9,924 nt of DNA from Planctomycetota bacterium (GCA_021826605.1 JAKAZF010000056.1:1-9924); one strand, 5' to 3'. Shown: positions 1 through 6,708, counted from the stretch's first letter. Translations and numbers: made by a program. Notes: generated by a model from the letters alone, not told the origin.

Positions 1-291
1 AAAAATATTCTGGTGCGGCGCAACTATCAGCCGCCGGAATTATCGCCCGGCGATAACCAATCTCCCGATTTAACCCGGATTCGTGACGGCGTGATGACCG
101 AGCAGGAACTGTTGAACTTTTACACCACTCTGGTATACCAGAAAGCTGGCACCTATGAATCCGCCGCGCGGAGCCTCGGCATCGACCGCCGAACCGTAAA
201 ATCCCGCGTCACCGGCCCCATGAAGGCGTTACGCGGGCATTCACGCCATACAACATTGAAAGGGGTACTGCACCATGACCGCATCACTTAA
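1..291 (+). CDS. Sigma-54-dependent transcriptional activator, C-terminal part (5' end outside window)
   Basis: The frame is open from base 1 to the TAA at 289-291 (96 residues), so the gene begins upstream of the window. The first residues, KNILVRRNY, match the end of the AAA+ sigma-54 interaction module, where this family usually reads ...RELEQCVRNILVR. A charged linker follows, then a Fis-type helix-turn-helix at about residues 47-70 (core YESAARSLGIDRRTVKSR). Proteins of this kind bind enhancer sites through the HTH and use ATP to open sigma-54 promoters. The sensory domain and the GAFTGA loop are not in view, so the signal is unknown. A GTG at 13 could be taken as a start, but it would cut the AAA+ module and is unlikely. 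The last 17 bases overlap the start of the GH32 gene, which suggests translational coupling. I am confident of the HTH and fairly confident of the sigma-54 assignment. Confidence 0.8.
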   Translation, partial: KNILVRRNYQPPELSPGDNQSPDLTRIRDGVMTEQELLNFYTTLVYQKAGTYESAARSLGIDRRTVKSRVTGPMKALRGHSRHTTLKGVLHHDRIT

Positions 292-1813
292 AATTCATCC
301 TTCCATAATCCCGGAAAAGTTATCCAAAGCGGTTTCCCGCCGAAGATTATTGCAGACAATTGGCTCTGCGGCACTTGTGAGCATGGCGCAGGGTTCACCC
401 GTGCGAGCTACGCAGGCCGCGCCGGTGGGACCATCTGACGCCACGATCGGCTATGATCAGAAATTGCGTCCCCAGTTTCATTTCACTGCACTTGCCGGAT
501 GGATTAATGATCCCAATGGGCTGGTTTATGTCGATGGCGTATACCATCTGTATTTTCAATTTCTGCCCCATACCCTGCAAGGAAGTTCCGGCAACAAATA
601 TTGGGGACATGCCATCAGCCGGGATCTTGTGCGCTGGCACCAAGTGCCAGTAGCTATCAGTCCTGACAAATATGGGGGCATCTGGAGCGGGTCGGCCGCC
701 GTAGATACGCTCAACACGGCTGGTTTTCAGAAGGGCAACAAACCTCCAGTCGTGGCGATGTACACCGCCGGAGGTGGTTCATCCAAAATCTCTCAGGGAG
801 AGCCTTTTACGCAATGTCTGGCTTACAGCAATGACGGTGGCTTTACGTTCACCAAGTATGCGCATAACCCGGTGTTGGGGCAGATAGTATCAGGTAATCG
901 TGACCCCAAAATTATCTGGCATGCGCCCTCGCACCGGTGGATTATGCCGTTGTTTCTTAATGGCTCCCGGGGTTTTGCACTTTTCAATTCGCCGGATTTA
1001 AAACACTGGACCAAACTTCAGGAATTACACTTCCCCCAGAGCCAGGAATGTCCAAACTTTTTCCCGCTGCCCCTGCATGGCAGGCCGGGTGAAGTTCGGT
1101 GGATATTTACCGGAGCCGACAGCCAATATCTGATCGGTCGGTTTGATGGCCGACGTTTTACACCGCAATCGGGACCCTTTGCCATGGACACGGGAAATAG
1201 TTTTTATGCCGCGCAGGTCTACAACAATATTCCCGCCAGGCAGGACCGAACCGTCCAAATCGGATGGATGCGCGGTGGCTCATATCCCGGTATGCCGTTT
1301 AATCAGCAGTTGAGCTTTCCCTGCACACTGACCCTGCGCGACACGCCCGACGGTCTGCGCGTCTGCCGGGAACCGGTGCATGAGATTGAGCACCTCTGGC
1401 AGCAGTCGCATCATTTCGGCCCATTCACACTCGACAATCGACGGCGTAATTTTCATGAGGTGACGGGCCATCAGCTGGATATTGAGGCGCAGATCCACGC
1501 GGGTACAGCCAAAGTGCTGGCACTGGAAGTTGCGGGACAAACCATTGAAGTTAATTTTACCACGCAGCAAATCAAGGCCCTGGGTGCCAAAGCATCCATC
1601 GTCGGTTTCACACCGACCAGCCCCTTGCGGTTAAGAATAATTGTTGACCGCACGTCCGTCGAAGTCTTTGCGCCGGATCATGCGGTTTCAATGAGTTCCT
1701 GCTATTTGCCGCCGGCGGGAAAATCCTCATTAGCCTGTTACTGCCAAGGCGGCAAAGCGGCCATCACATCACTGGCCGTGCGTGAAGTTGCCTCAGCGTG
1801 GAAGGATGCATAA
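275..1813 (+). CDS. GH32 family beta-fructosidase (levanase/inulinase/invertase type), Tat-exported
   Basis: This is a 512-residue glycoside hydrolase family 32 enzyme, which hydrolyses terminal or internal beta-fructoside bonds in sucrose, levan or inulin. All three family signatures are present: WINDPNG at residues 76-82 with nucleophile Asp79, RDPK at 209-212 with transition-state stabiliser Asp210, and QECPNFF at 257-263 with acid/base Glu258. The five-bladed propeller covers about 65-360. A C-terminal beta-sandwich follows, with the typical DRTSVEVF strand at 458-465. The N-terminus has a twin-arginine signal (SRRRLLQ at 21-27, then a hydrophobic stretch to about 40 and an Ala-rich cleavage area at 45-49), so export in folded form is predicted. 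The ATG at 275 follows AAAGGGG (259-265) with 9 bases between. The gene overlaps the end of the upstream regulator. No fructose transporter or fructokinase is nearby. Whether it prefers levan, inulin or sucrose cannot be read from the sequence. Confidence 0.95.
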   Translation: MTASLKIHPSIIPEKLSKAVSRRRLLQTIGSAALVSMAQGSPVRATQAAPVGPSDATIGYDQKLRPQFHFTALAGWINDPNGLVYVDGVYHLYFQFLPHTLQGSSGNKYWGHAISRDLVRWHQVPVAISPDKYGGIWSGSAAVDTLNTAGFQKGNKPPVVAMYTAGGGSSKISQGEPFTQCLAYSNDGGFTFTKYAHNPVLGQIVSGNRDPKIIWHAPSHRWIMPLFLNGSRGFALFNSPDLKHWTKLQELHFPQSQECPNFFPLPLHGRPGEVRWIFTGADSQYLIGRFDGRRFTPQSGPFAMDTGNSFYAAQVYNNIPARQDRTVQIGWMRGGSYPGMPFNQQLSFPCTLTLRDTPDGLRVCREPVHEIEHLWQQSHHFGPFTLDNRRRNFHEVTGHQLDIEAQIHAGTAKVLALEVAGQTIEVNFTTQQIKALGAKASIVGFTPTSPLRLRIIVDRTSVEVFAPDHAVSMSSCYLPPAGKSSLACYCQGGKAAITSLAVREVASAWKDA

Positions 1814-1889
1814 AGCGGCATATCAGACAAAGATGCGGGCTGTCCACCTCGCATGATTCCAAATTCAACCGCCATGGTATCTGGTCTTG

Positions 1890-1919
1890 TTGGTATATCC
1901 GCACTTTGGCGGATAGAAT
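1890..1919 (+). promoter_or_regulatory. Candidate sigma-70-type promoter of pgeF with a dyad in the spacer
   Basis: TTGGTA (1890-1895) and TAGAAT (1914-1919) are separated by 18 bases and match 4 of 6 and 5 of 6 consensus positions. Transcription from this -10 would begin at about 1925-1927, on or next to the ATG at 1926, and no Shine-Dalgarno is visible before that ATG. A perfect 7-base inverted repeat, TATCCGC (1896-1902) and GCGGATA (1909-1915) with a 6-base centre, fills the spacer, where a repressor could block polymerase. The promoter call and the operator role are inference from pattern and position only. Confidence 0.35.
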
Positions 1920-1925
1920 TTTGCG

Positions 1926-2759
1926 ATGCTTGCCCGTGTAACATTGCCGAACGGCGTTGTGGTTTACCAGTCGCGGCTCCTGACTGCCGTTGGGGTGCCA
2001 CATGCCTTTTCCACGCGCATCGGTGGCGTTTCTTCGGTGCCATTTGATTCCTTGAATCTGGGCAATCCGCAGGGTGCCGTGCAGGATTCGGTTGACAACC
2101 TGCAGCGCAATTTTGCGATTCTGCTTTCCGCCTTAGGCTTGACCGATGTGCCGATGGCAACGGTGCAGCAGGTACATGGATGCGAAGCGGCGTTGCTTCG
2201 GGCGGAAGGGGAGGGGGAATACAGTGAATCCGTTGCGGCTGAACTACGGGATCGCTTTCAAGGCCAAACTCGAGCGGATGCCATCATTTCGGACGTCGCA
2301 TCCGCGGCGCTGGCGATCCGAATTGCCGATTGTGCTCCGGTTCTGTTGGCTTCGGAGGATGGCCGCACCGTCGCGGCAATCCATGCCGGGTGGCGCGGGG
2401 TAGTCAGCGGCGTTATTGCACGCAGCATCAGTGAAATCAACACGCTGGGAATAACATCCGACCGAATCCTCGCCTCCATCGGCCCGATGATCAGTGTGAA
2501 ATATTTTGAAGTTGGATCCGAGGTTGCCGGGGAATTCCATGCCGCCGGCCTGTCCGCAGCCGTCACTACCGCAGGCTACACCAAGCCGCATGTTGATCTC
2601 GCCGCCGCGATCAAGCTGCAGTTGCAGCGATGCGGCGTTACCCGCATGGATGGCGGAAGCCTGTGCACCTATGCCAATGCCACCGATTTTTACTCCCATC
2701 GCCGCGACCAGGGAATCACTGGCCGAATGATCGCCATCATCCGCCCAGCGGCCGCGTAG
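1926..2759 (+). CDS. pgeF: Peptidoglycan editing factor PgeF (YfiH/LACC1 family)
   Basis: This 277-residue protein belongs to the YfiH/DUF152 laccase-like family (Cu-oxidase_4). Members have been shown to act on purine nucleosides (phosphorylase/deaminase) and, as PgeF in E. coli, to prevent misincorporation of L-serine into peptidoglycan stems. The metal-binding triad of the family is intact: His84 in QQVHG, Cys136 in IADCAP and His153 in AIHAGWRGV. The N-terminal HAFSTRIGGVS (26-36) and the C-terminal GGSLCTYANATDFYSHRRD block are also typical. The usual Cys-Tyr in the IGPxIGPCCYEVG segment is replaced here by MISVKYFEVG. The ATG at 1926 fits the family's normal start but has no Shine-Dalgarno; a promoter-like element ends just before it. 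The gene stands alone, converging on the minus-strand Pro/Tyr-rich gene. The cytoplasmic location follows from the lack of a signal peptide. Confidence 0.93.
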   Translation: MLARVTLPNGVVVYQSRLLTAVGVPHAFSTRIGGVSSVPFDSLNLGNPQGAVQDSVDNLQRNFAILLSALGLTDVPMATVQQVHGCEAALLRAEGEGEYSESVAAELRDRFQGQTRADAIISDVASAALAIRIADCAPVLLASEDGRTVAAIHAGWRGVVSGVIARSISEINTLGITSDRILASIGPMISVKYFEVGSEVAGEFHAAGLSAAVTTAGYTKPHVDLAAAIKLQLQRCGVTRMDGGSLCTYANATDFYSHRRDQGITGRMIAIIRPAAA

Positions 2760-2976
2760 CTCCGCAGCAAGCCCCGGGCACCGAATTCATTTTGCGCCCC
2801 ATAGCTCAATGCGGCAACGTTGAGTTCAATGCGGAATGGCGTTTGATGACGCGACGCTCCATGTCCCGTCGCCAGCAGCCCACCGCGTGCCGCGTGATAG
2901 TGCATTTATTTTCCGTGATCCGTTCCCCATTCAACCCCAGCGCAAATAATCAATGCAATGCGGTAACCGTGGGATC

Positions 2977-3012
2977 AAAAAAAAGGCCCGGGGTGATCCT
3001 TAACCCCGAGCC
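2977..3012 (-). terminator. Intrinsic terminator of the Pro/Tyr-rich protein gene
   Basis: Read on the minus strand, GGCTCGGGGT (3012-3003) pairs with ACCCCGGGCC (2994-2985) around an 8-base loop, with one mismatch in ten pairs. It is followed by eight T (2984-2977). It lies 33 bases beyond the stop codon of the minus-strand gene. In the plus direction no T-run follows the hairpin, so it should not stop pgeF transcription efficiently. Confidence 0.85.
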
Positions 3013-3045
3013 ACGCCTGCGTTGCTTAATTAACGGTTGGTGAAT

Positions 3046-3702
3046 TTACCGCCTGTCATCGTGATGTTCCCAGCCATCGTGATCAAAACCCCCGATTCGA
3101 AATCCGACATAGGGCCGGAAAAACGGATGATAGAAGGGATGGTAATAGGGGTGGTAGAACGCCCAGGGACGAAAACATCCAGCCGAAAAATAAAGTGATG
3201 GCCCGTAATTGTACTGCGGGGCGTAATACGCCGGAGGATAATAGGTTGGTGGCGCGTAATAGACCGGCGGCGGGCTGTAAACGACCGGCGGCGGCACATA
3301 ATACGGTGGGGTGTAGGCTACCGGCGGTGCGGCATTGAATACTGGGGGCTGCGCACCGGCTAAATTAGGAGCTTGAGCCCCAGCCATATTGGGTGCCTGC
3401 ACATTGGCCATATTCGGAGCCTGAGCATAAGCAACCGGCGGTGAGCTATAGACCGGTGGCGGGCTATAGACCACCGGCGGTGGAACATAAACGGCCGGCG
3501 GCGGGCAATAGACCGGCGGCGGGACAAAAATGGGCCGTGGGCAGAATACCGGCAACGCAATGCCGACGCCAAAACTGATACCAACGCGTGCCTGCGCGGG
3601 CCGCGTCACCGCGAGCGTTAATGCGGCCGCAGCCGCGATTGCCAAAATTTTGGCAGTCTTGATCATGCGAGATGAATTGTTATGAAGCACATCAGTAAAC
3701 AT
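3046..3702 (-). CDS. Secreted proline/tyrosine-rich repeat protein (extensin-like), function unknown
   Basis: This 218-residue protein is not a recognised family. Residues 1-38 form an N-terminal extension plus signal peptide: basic MIKTAK from 13, hydrophobic ILAIAAAAALTLAV at 19-32, and a likely cut after PAQA at 38. Residues 57-93 and 124-160 are built of PPPVVY/SPPPVY motifs that resemble plant extensins. Between them lie three 8-residue units, QAPNMANV, QAPNMAGA and QAPNLAGA (94-117). The end is rich in His, Tyr and Phe (YHPYYHPFYHPFF at about 183-195) and closes with DHDGWEHHDDRR. It has no enzyme motif and no membrane anchor after the signal, so a periplasmic or surface structural role is likely and metal binding by the tail is possible. 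The start at 3702 is chosen because AAGGAG lies 9 bases before it; an in-frame ATG at 3723 would lie upstream of that site. Its own promoter and terminator make it a single-gene unit. Confidence 0.8.
   Translation of the reverse strand: MFTDVLHNNSSRMIKTAKILAIAAAAALTLAVTRPAQARVGISFGVGIALPVFCPRPIFVPPPVYCPPPAVYVPPPVVYSPPPVYSSPPVAYAQAPNMANVQAPNMAGAQAPNLAGAQPPVFNAAPPVAYTPPYYVPPPVVYSPPPVYYAPPTYYPPAYYAPQYNYGPSLYFSAGCFRPWAFYHPYYHPFYHPFFRPYVGFRIGGFDHDGWEHHDDRR
3352..3423 (-). repeat. Three tandem 24-base coding repeats (QAPNMAxx units)
   Basis: Within the Pro/Tyr-rich gene, three consecutive 24-base units encode QAPNMANV, QAPNMAGA and QAPNLAGA. They separate two blocks of PPPVVY/SPPPVY repeats. The DNA copies are similar but not identical, so they are an older duplication or are kept similar at the protein level. 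Confidence 0.75.
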
Positions 3703-3711
3703 AAGGCAGCA

Positions 3712-3717
3712 CTCCTT
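3712..3717 (-). promoter_or_regulatory. Shine-Dalgarno that fixes the start of the Pro/Tyr-rich gene
   Basis: On the minus strand AAGGAG lies 9 bases before the ATG at 3702-3700. An earlier in-frame ATG (3723-3721) lies upstream of this site and has no comparable site of its own, so 3702 is the preferred start. Confidence 0.75.
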
Positions 3718-3723
3718 AACCAT

Positions 3724-4296
3724 GCCGATAGGGGCGTTCTCAGGAGATATAACGCGGATCAGAGCATTCGGTTGCGATAACCGCGTTTATTTCCGTCTAA
3801 GAGATAGTTTACGCTTCGGAAATAATTAAGTCAATAAAAAACCCGATTTTTCATAGTTTTCGACTTTCACGTGCTTATATTTTACCCAGATATTATATTT
3901 ATTCTCTTTTACGATATATGAAGTCTTATAACCGCGAATTTCCTATTTTTTATTAGTTTTTTGACGGTTTGTGGGATAAAATGCTTGAACTAGGTTAGAG
4001 AGAAGCCACGCGACGGATGGGCTTTAGAATTCTATTCTGATTCGTGTCGATGCGCGTGAGGAAGTTGTAAACGTGGGGCGTTCTTAAGGCCTTTTTAGCC
4101 TGGTTGTTCTGGGCAGTTTGTTGTGCACCCGTTAAGGGTACTGATATTGCACGAAGGATTTGGTGTTGTCGAAGTTTGCCGGCGCGGTGTGTTTTACGGG
4201 CATGGCAATTTTTCTTCGGCCTGATTTTGGAGATCGTCGCGTTTCGTCAGGATGGCGTGCGCAGGTGAGAGTTTGGCCCAACAGGTGGTTGAACCA
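3724..4296. other. Divergent intergenic region, AT-rich, no gene seen
   Basis: No convincing gene lies here on either strand. The part from about 3780 to 3985 is clearly richer in A and T than the flanking genes (for example TATTATATTTATTC around 3891-3904) and holds the minus-strand promoter. From about 4000 to 4296 the plus strand is G/T-rich, with short dyads such as CCC-GTTAA-GGG (4128-4138) flanked by GTGCA (4123-4127) and TGCAC (4148-4152). This part could be a long leader or a small RNA, but I do not recognise a known riboswitch fold. A reading frame from 4252 overlaps the 3D-domain gene and looks like a shadow. Confidence 0.6.
3806..3834 (-). promoter_or_regulatory. Sigma-70-type promoter for the Pro/Tyr-rich protein gene
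   Basis: On the minus strand TTGACT (3834-3829) is followed after exactly 17 bases by TAAACT (3811-3806), matching 5 of 6 and 4 of 6 consensus positions. AT-rich DNA with T-runs lies just upstream of the -35 (3835-3860) and could act as an UP element. Transcription would start near 3799, giving a leader of about 97 bases before the ATG at 3702. Confidence 0.55.
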
Positions 4297-4319
4297 GGGA
4301 TAACTTTAAGCGTTATCCC
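4297..4319 (+). promoter_or_regulatory. Leader hairpin upstream of the 3D-domain gene
   Basis: GGGATAAC (4297-4304) and GTTATCCC (4312-4319) form a perfect 8-base inverted repeat around a 7-base loop. It ends 38 bases before the chosen ATG at 4358. No T-run follows, so it is not a normal intrinsic terminator. It could be a protein-binding dyad or an RNA stem that stabilises or controls the message; which of these cannot be told from sequence. Confidence 0.4.
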
Positions 4320-4346
4320 GCAAGGATGCAGTGGAGACCCTCTTGT

Positions 4347-4350
4347 GGAG
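4347..4350 (+). promoter_or_regulatory. Shine-Dalgarno that fixes the 3D-domain gene start
   Basis: GGAG lies 7 bases before the ATG at 4358. An in-frame GTG at 4331 would add nine residues and has only AAGG at a comparable distance, so ATG 4358 is preferred. Confidence 0.55.
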
Positions 4351-4357
4351 ATATTGC

Positions 4358-5047
4358 ATGCGTCGTTCAAGAACTTTAACCAAGGGCGAGAATTGGGAAC
4401 TTGCAGTTCTGCTTTCTATTATGGTTGCCGTACTGCTGATGGCTACACTGGCATGGCGGTTAAGCCGCGTACCGCACCTTTGGGCGATGGTACCCCCGCG
4501 TGTGGCCATGGCCATCAGCAATACCCCTGATACCGCTCCCACCGCCAACCAGACGGTGGTGCAAGCCTCATCGCCGGCGGCTCCCGTTGTTATGCGATCG
4601 GTTATACCCCAGCAAGCTCGGCCCCTGGTTCAACGCAAGGCGATCGTTCGATTGCGCCCAGTTGCCCGCCCGGTAATCCGGCACGTGGATTCTTACTGGT
4701 TCCACGGGCAGCGGTATGTGTACATGAAAACATTAATTTTACGGGTTACCAGCTACGCGCCGGACCGCAGGTGCTGCTGGCCGTACCGCGGTACAACCAC
4801 AGCTTCCGGAGCAAGCGTATGGACGAATCATGGTCATCTGGTGGCGGCGGATACGCGTCTGATTCCCTTTCATTGCATGGTGCGCGTGCCGGGATATGAC
4901 TATGATCATCCCGTTCCGGTTCTGGATCGGGGCGGAGCGATTCAGGGCTATCGTCTGGATGTGCTGGCTCCGACATTTTGGAGTGCGCAGCATTGGGGCG
5001 TGAAGCTTCTGCGTGTAAAAATCTATCGCCCGGTTGCCAGATGGTGA
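4358..5047 (+). CDS. 3D-domain cell-wall protein, membrane-anchored
   Basis: This 229-residue protein has a short basic N-terminus (MRRSRTLTK), one transmembrane segment at about 14-34 and a Pro/Ala/Val-rich linker to about 108. A C-terminal 3D domain follows (128-223), a double-psi beta-barrel related to the catalytic part of MltA lytic transglycosylases. The three aspartates that name the domain are visible: Asp165 in LVAADTRLIP, Asp190 in VLDRGGAIQG and Asp201 in RLDVLAPT. TASG (148-151) is also typical. Relatives cleave or bind peptidoglycan glycan strands, so the domain probably faces the periplasm and helps remodel the wall. The enzymatic role is inferred from the fold and has not been shown for this clade. 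It is the first gene of a run with the deacetylase (gap of 21 bases) and the TMEM175-like channel. An RCC segment (138-140) sits where many relatives carry cysteines near the domain start. Confidence 0.87.
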   Translation: MRRSRTLTKGENWELAVLLSIMVAVLLMATLAWRLSRVPHLWAMVPPRVAMAISNTPDTAPTANQTVVQASSPAAPVVMRSVIPQQARPLVQRKAIVRLRPVARPVIRHVDSYWFHGQRYVYMKTLILRVTSYAPDRRCCWPYRGTTTASGASVWTNHGHLVAADTRLIPFHCMVRVPGYDYDHPVPVLDRGGAIQGYRLDVLAPTFWSAQHWGVKLLRVKIYRPVARW

Positions 5048-5068
5048 CTTTCCCGGCATAGTGGCGAT

Positions 5069-5908
5069 GTGATCAAACGGCTGATTATCAATGCGGATGA
5101 TTTCGGATTTTCCCGATCAGTAACAGATGGGATTCTTCACGCCCATCAGGCAGGTATTCTCACCAGCACCACGCTGATGGCCACCATGCCGGATTGTGAT
5201 CGTGCGATGGACTTGGCGCAAAGCAACCCGGACCTGGGTATTGGAATTCATCTGTGTCTGACGCAGGGAACGCCCCGATCCGGAAAATTACGGGCTATTA
5301 CCAACGGTAATAACGAATTCCCGCGAAAAGTCCCGCAACTTCTGCAACGCATCAGTTTTAATCGCAGAGCCTTGGCGGAAGCCAAGGCGGAATGGGCCGC
5401 CCAAATTGAATATGTATTAAGCCGTTCCCTGCATCCCACGCATCTGGATTCCCATAAACATATACATCATTGGCCGGCGTTAGCGCAAGTTGCTCTGGAT
5501 CTGGCGAAGGAATATCGCATTCCCGCAATCCGCTGCGCCGATGAAATTACCATTCATTCCGCGCCGAAGCTTTCATCGGGATACCGGGCGTTGCGCTTCC
5601 TCGCCCGGAAATTAAAAAACCGGTGCGTCAGGCCGCAATTACGCACCACGGACTGGTTTTTTGGTCTGGCGGCCACCGGCAAATTTTCTGCGGAGATTTG
5701 GCTTAACCTGCTGGAGCAACTTCCCGCCGGCACGGGAGAAGTGATGGTGCATCCCGGATATGCCGCTGATCTGCCAATCGGCAGCACGCGATTGACCGCG
5801 CAGCGCCGCATGGAATTAGATGCCTTATGCGATTCCAGGGTGATCGCCGCGCTGCACTCTCTGGCGTCTGATAATAGAGTTAAACGGATACATTTCGGGG
5901 AAATCTGA
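5069..5908 (+). CDS. YdjC/ChbG/HpnK family carbohydrate deacetylase
   Basis: This 279-residue enzyme is of the YdjC family, metal-dependent deacetylases of N-acetylated sugars. Examples are ChbG, acting on chitobiose, and HpnK, linked to hopanoid side-chain synthesis. Visible signatures are LIINADDFGFS at residues 5-15 with metal ligand Asp11, GIHLCL with His61, THLDSHKHIHH at 124-134 supplying the third histidine ligand, and VMVHPGY near the C-terminus. It has no signal peptide, so it should act in the cytoplasm. The start is a GTG with only a weak ribosome-binding site; no other in-frame start fits, and it lies 21 bases after the 3D-domain gene, so coupled translation is plausible. No other hopanoid gene is present, so HpnK is not favoured over a general sugar deacetylase. 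A possible role on cell-wall or chitin fragments fits the neighbouring 3D-domain gene but is inference. Confidence 0.88.
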   Translation: MIKRLIINADDFGFSRSVTDGILHAHQAGILTSTTLMATMPDCDRAMDLAQSNPDLGIGIHLCLTQGTPRSGKLRAITNGNNEFPRKVPQLLQRISFNRRALAEAKAEWAAQIEYVLSRSLHPTHLDSHKHIHHWPALAQVALDLAKEYRIPAIRCADEITIHSAPKLSSGYRALRFLARKLKNRCVRPQLRTTDWFFGLAATGKFSAEIWLNLLEQLPAGTGEVMVHPGYAADLPIGSTRLTAQRRMELDALCDSRVIAALHSLASDNRVKRIHFGEI

Positions 5909-5928
5909 AACTAAGGATGGGCAATGGA

Positions 5929-6528
5929 ATGGGCAAATCACGGCTGGAAGCGTTCAGTGACGGCGTATTGGCCATTATCATCACCATTATGGTGTTAGGC
6001 CTCAAGGTGCCTCTTCACGGCAGCCCGGGAGCGCTATTGCCGGTCGTACCGGTGTTTATGTGCTATATCCTGAGTTTTATATATGTAGGCATCTACTGGA
6101 ATAATCACCACCACATGCTCCATGCCACAAACGTTATTAATGGCGCAGTGCTCTGGGCCAATCTGCATCTGCTTTTTTGGCTCTCGCTGATTCCGTTTAC
6201 TACCGCGTGGATGGGAGAAAACCGTTTTGCATCCGCACCGACCGCATTGTACGGCTTGATTCTGCTGATGGCAGCTGTGGCGTACCTGATTTTGCAACGT
6301 GTGCTTCTTCACGCGCAAGGCCCCGACTCTCTATTAGCCAAGGCCCTTAAATCGGATACCAAAGGCCGGCTTTCGCCGGTACTTTATCTCTGCGCTATGC
6401 CCTGCGCGTTTGTGGCACCATGGATCGCCGGCGGTCTTTACGTAATCGTGGCCGTCCTTTGGCTTATTCCGGACCGCCGGATTGAACGCGTACTTCACGA
6501 AGCGCCGCGTAACCCACCCGGTAGCTAA
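5929..6528 (+). CDS. TMEM175-type (DUF1211) potassium channel
   Basis: The protein has 199 residues and about six transmembrane segments. It opens with the family hallmark RLEAFSDGVLAIIIT (residues 5-19); the FSDG of bacterial TMEM175 lies in the first helix, whose residues line the pore of the tetrameric channel. A second hallmark is the YWNNHHHMLH segment after helix 2. Bacterial members conduct potassium across the inner membrane with modest selectivity. The start at 5929 is preferred: AAGGA (5913-5917) lies 11 bases upstream of it, whereas the same element abuts the in-frame ATG at 5917, which would add four residues (MGNG). The gene follows the deacetylase by about 20 bases and probably shares its message. 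Its link to the wall genes is not obvious; turgor or ion balance is a guess. Confidence 0.9.
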   Translation: MGKSRLEAFSDGVLAIIITIMVLGLKVPLHGSPGALLPVVPVFMCYILSFIYVGIYWNNHHHMLHATNVINGAVLWANLHLLFWLSLIPFTTAWMGENRFASAPTALYGLILLMAAVAYLILQRVLLHAQGPDSLLAKALKSDTKGRLSPVLYLCAMPCAFVAPWIAGGLYVIVAVLWLIPDRRIERVLHEAPRNPPGS

Positions 6529-6661
6529 TCACCAGGCCGCCGCCGTTCGCCGGATTCGGAAAACACGCGTTATCGGACATTTTCGACCTACGTTGTTCCT
6601 CGGTAGATACCCGTCGGGTAAACATATTTCTCTTAGGGTGGAGATGCTGGTTTGCCGATAA

Positions 6662-6708
6662 CACAAGTTGTGACTGCTGCGTAAAAGCGTGAGTTCCGAA
6701 ACCTTCGG
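6662..6708 (+). promoter_or_regulatory. Small dyads in the leader of the FIST signalling operon
   Basis: The 246-base gap 6529-6774 has no gene. It contains a perfect dyad CACAA-G-TTGTG (6662-6672) and a short hairpin CCGAA-ACC-TTCGG (6696-6708). AT-rich DNA (6721-6741) follows, in which CTGACG (6715-6720) and AATATC (6737-6742) could form a weak promoter. Any of these could control the signalling operon, but short dyads arise often by chance. Confidence 0.2.

Noticed and set aside
2244..2699. Minus-strand frame of 151 residues inside pgeF
   Set aside because: pgeF has its full metal-binding triad in the plus frame; the antisense frame is a by-product of codon bias.
2790..2840. tRNA-like stretch (GCGCCCCATAGCTCAATGCGG ... 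GTTCAATGC) and repeated CAATGCGG
   Set aside because: It looks like a D-arm and T-loop but is far too short for an anticodon arm and lacks a matching acceptor stem. The three CAATGCGG copies (2807, 2827, 2956) are irregularly spaced, so neither a tRNA nor a repeat array is supported.
2630..3043. Plus-strand frame of 137 residues at the end of pgeF reaching the terminator
   Set aside because: It overlaps pgeF in another frame, its composition is unlike a protein, and it runs through the terminator hairpin of the opposite gene.
3230..3540. Many CCGGCGG-type repeats that might suggest an interspersed DNA repeat or CRISPR-like array
   Set aside because: They are the codons of the PPPVVY/SPPPVY protein repeats on the minus strand; spacing follows the protein motif and there are no unique spacers.
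4297..4357. Possible TPP, cobalamin or c-di-AMP riboswitch before the 3D-domain gene
   Set aside because: The stem is real, but the conserved core bases of these riboswitch classes could not be found around it.
4252..4530. Plus-strand frame of 92 residues starting upstream of the 3D-domain gene
   Set aside because: It overlaps the clearly real 3D-domain gene in another frame, has no family motif and crosses the leader hairpin; most likely chance.
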